Shown here piece by piece: positions 62,737-64,000 of a stretch of 64,000 bases of DNA. A program made the position numbers and the translations under genes. The first letter of the stretch is position 1. Each line of letters starts with the position of its first letter. The stretch is from Chitinophagaceae bacterium. Its GTDB lineage: Bacteria > Bacteroidota > Bacteroidia > Chitinophagales > Chitinophagaceae. Location of the stretch: contig JACMLY010000152.1 of assembly GCA_014379345.1 (NCBI GenBank), forward strand, positions 22,119-86,118. The letters run 5' to 3'. The notes beneath the pieces are model-generated. The model had not been told where the DNA came from. It made no database searches and saw only the letters and a program-made list of their open reading frames with translations.

Positions 62737-63114
62737 ATGGAAAATCAAGATCATCCAACGCTGGGGAACGGTAAGATCTGCTATATTGAAATGGCAGCGG
62801 TCGATATCAATATATCGGCTGCTTTTTATAAGGCTGTTTTTGACTGGCATATACGAAACCGAAGCGACGGGCATACATCATTTGATGACGCAGTTGGCGA
62901 AGTGAGTGGCAGATGGGTTTTGGGCCGAAAGCCTTCAACACAAGAAGGGTTGTTGATTTATATAATGGTGGACAATGTTGCTACGACCATTGAGGCAATT
63001 ATTAGCCATGGTGGTAAGCTTGTGCAACCGATTGGTATGGATGCGCCGGAAATAACGGCGAGATTCAGCGATCCTGCAGGGAATATCCTCGGCCTTTATC
63101 AGGAACCTGCATAA
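62737..63114 (+). CDS. VOC-family protein
   Basis: 125 residues: GKICYIEMAAVDINISAAFYKAVFDWHIRNRSDGHTSFDD, WVLGRKPSTQEGLLIYIMVDNVATTIEAIISHGGKLVQPIGMDAPEITARFSDPAGNILGLYQEP. A typical glyoxalase/bleomycin-resistance-type domain of unknown substrate, related to phyllosphere-type hydroxylase folds. Confidence 0.88.
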   Translation: MENQDHPTLGNGKICYIEMAAVDINISAAFYKAVFDWHIRNRSDGHTSFDDAVGEVSGRWVLGRKPSTQEGLLIYIMVDNVATTIEAIISHGGKLVQPIGMDAPEITARFSDPAGNILGLYQEPA

Positions 63115-63252
63115 CAAAGAAAATAATCAGAAAATATTTCCCCGGTTCAAGGGCCGATTGCATCAACCGCTTTAAAATCGCGGAACTTGTTCCCTCTTCA
63201 ATTTTACTATGTCCATTTTCGAAGCGTTATCAGCTAGGCTCACTAAAAAAAT

Positions 63253-63299
63253 TTGCGTAACCGAAGGGTATCATATAAATTTGTAACCGTAAGGTTACA
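63253..63299 (+). promoter_or_regulatory. Promoter and palindromic ArsR operator
   Basis: TTG at 63253-63255, 20 nt, TAAATTTG (63276-63283) match the Bacteroidota promoter consensus. A perfect palindrome TGTAACCGTAAGGTTACA (63282-63299) overlaps the expected start site, and a weaker GTAACC-GAA-GGGTA site (63257-63267) lies between the -33 and -7 boxes. The regulator at 63312 probably binds here. Confidence 0.72.
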
Positions 63300-63311
63300 T
63301 AAAATTCAAAT

Positions 63312-63668
63312 ATGCTCAGAAGAGACGTATTCCAGGCTATTGCCGATCCTACCAGGAGGGCCATTATTAATATGATTTCGAAGCAGTCGCTCAACCTGAA
63401 TGCAGTTGCAGAAAATTTCGACATAAGCAGGCCGGCCATATCGAAGCATATTAAAATTCTCACAGAATGCGGCTTAATTATTATTAAACAACAGGGCCGG
63501 GAACGCTATTGCGAGGCACAGCTTCATAAGCTCAATGAAGTATCTGAATGGATTGAACAGTACCGAGAATTCTGGACCAAAAAATTGGATGCGCTTGAAA
63601 ACTTCCTGGCAAAGGGCCCTTCTAAAATCAGCAAACGTCAACCTTCAAAAAAAATAAAACGAAAATGA
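63312..63668 (+). CDS. ArsR-family transcriptional regulator
   Basis: 118 residues, winged helix: RRDVFQAIADPTRRAIINMISKQSLNLNAVAENFDISRPAISKHIKILTECGLIIIKQQGRERYCEAQLHKLNEVSEWIEQYREFWTKKLDALENFL is the SdpR/SRPBCC-linked ArsR subgroup with no metal-binding cysteines. The Lys-rich tail is atypical. It overlaps the next gene by 4 nt (ATGA), so the two are translationally coupled. Confidence 0.93.
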   Translation: MLRRDVFQAIADPTRRAIINMISKQSLNLNAVAENFDISRPAISKHIKILTECGLIIIKQQGRERYCEAQLHKLNEVSEWIEQYREFWTKKLDALENFLAKGPSKISKRQPSKKIKRK

Positions 63669-64000
63669 AAACAGAACCATTTGTAATTGAAAAGATTTAC
63701 AATGCTCCATTGGAAAAGGTCTGGAAAGCAATAACCGATAAAGTTGCCATGAAACAATGGTATTTTGATATTGACGAATTTAAACCCGAGGTTGGTTTTG
63801 AATTTCAATTTGAAGGAGGTAGTGAAGAAAGTGCTTATCTGCATTTATGTAAAATCACTGAAGTAATTGTTGGAAAAAAACTGACATATAGTTGGCGGTA
63901 TGATGGCTACGAGGGCAATTCTTTTGTAACCTGGGAATTATTTGCCGAAGGTGATAAAACCCGTTTAAAGTTGACACATGAAGGTTTGGAAACTTTCCCA
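63665..64000 (+). CDS. SRPBCC/AHSA1-type protein, 5' part
   Basis: 112 residues visible; the gene runs off the window. MKTEPFVIEKIYNAPLEKVW, KAITDKVAMKQWYF, and WRYDGYEGNSFVTWELFAEG are typical START-fold elements, as in AHSA1/SRPBCC proteins controlled by ArsR partners. The ATG is inside the ArsR stop overlap. Substrate unknown; hydrophobic ligand binding is the family expectation. Confidence 0.9.
   Translation, partial: MKTEPFVIEKIYNAPLEKVWKAITDKVAMKQWYFDIDEFKPEVGFEFQFEGGSEESAYLHLCKITEVIVGKKLTYSWRYDGYEGNSFVTWELFAEGDKTRLKLTHEGLETFP

Noticed and set aside
1..64000. tRNA, rRNA and phage genes
   Set aside because: I saw no tRNA- or rRNA-like sequence and no structural phage genes; small RNAs cannot be excluded by eye.

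Overview
The window looks like a chromosomal segment of a Bacteroidota bacterium, most likely Chitinophagaceae or a close relative. This rests on protein character (tricorn-like protease, DUF3667, FAS1 lipoprotein, HxlR and FIST proteins), on Bacteroidota-type promoters (TTG, about 19-20 nt, TAnnTTTG) seen at two regulated loci, and on A/T-rich intergenic DNA. No species can be named from sequence alone.

Layout. 1-17.9 kb is ordinary backbone: the tail of a metal P-type ATPase, recQ, a lipoprotein, a YjgR/HerA-like ATPase, a GroES-like protein, an OmpR-type response regulator, ruvB, a dinucleotide-binding oxidoreductase, an M23 peptidase, a secreted endonuclease/exonuclease/phosphatase-fold protein, a large tricorn-type protease, an SDR plus DUF2867 epimerase pair and a FAS1 lipoprotein. 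Upstream of the tricorn gene are four copies of a 24-bp palindrome at about 106-115 bp spacing.

18.0-45.4 kb is a strikingly different accessory region: about 25 small genes, nearly all on the + strand and mostly one per unit, separated by related 70-250 bp elements. The elements begin with a CTAAC- or ACAAC-type box just after a gene and end with a GTTAG- or GTTG-type box just before the next, with long imperfect inverted arms between. Order, orientation and boxes match integron attC sites, so I read the region as a gene-cassette array (chromosomal-integron-like). No integrase is present in the window. The main repeat family also carries a conserved internal block (TTTTGAAT, spacer, TATATCTTTATTG) resembling a Bacteroidota promoter pointing into the next cassette. 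In four cassettes the stop codon is made by the CTAA of the repeat itself. Cassette cargo: retropepsin-like protease, SnoaL/NTF2 proteins, FIST sensor, ankyrin, DUF1801, S41 peptidase, YdeI, VOC/glyoxalase proteins, cupin, MDR oxidoreductase, NmrA/AraC, GNATs, SRPBCC and several small membrane proteins. An IS1182-type element sits at one repeat, and there are fragments, frameshifts and chimeras. A five-gene HxlR-regulated island (31.4-34.2 kb) lies inside the array.

45.4-64 kb grades back to backbone: SDR, GNATs, two paralogous TPR proteins, an ECF sigma factor with a membrane partner, a decayed metallo-beta-lactamase-fold gene, a nitrilase-family amidase, an ABC exporter, a Gfo/Idh/MocA oxidoreductase and an MBL-fold protein with Tat-like signals, DUF3667, VOC proteins, an S41 peptidase, and an ArsR regulator translationally coupled to an SRPBCC protein that runs off the end.
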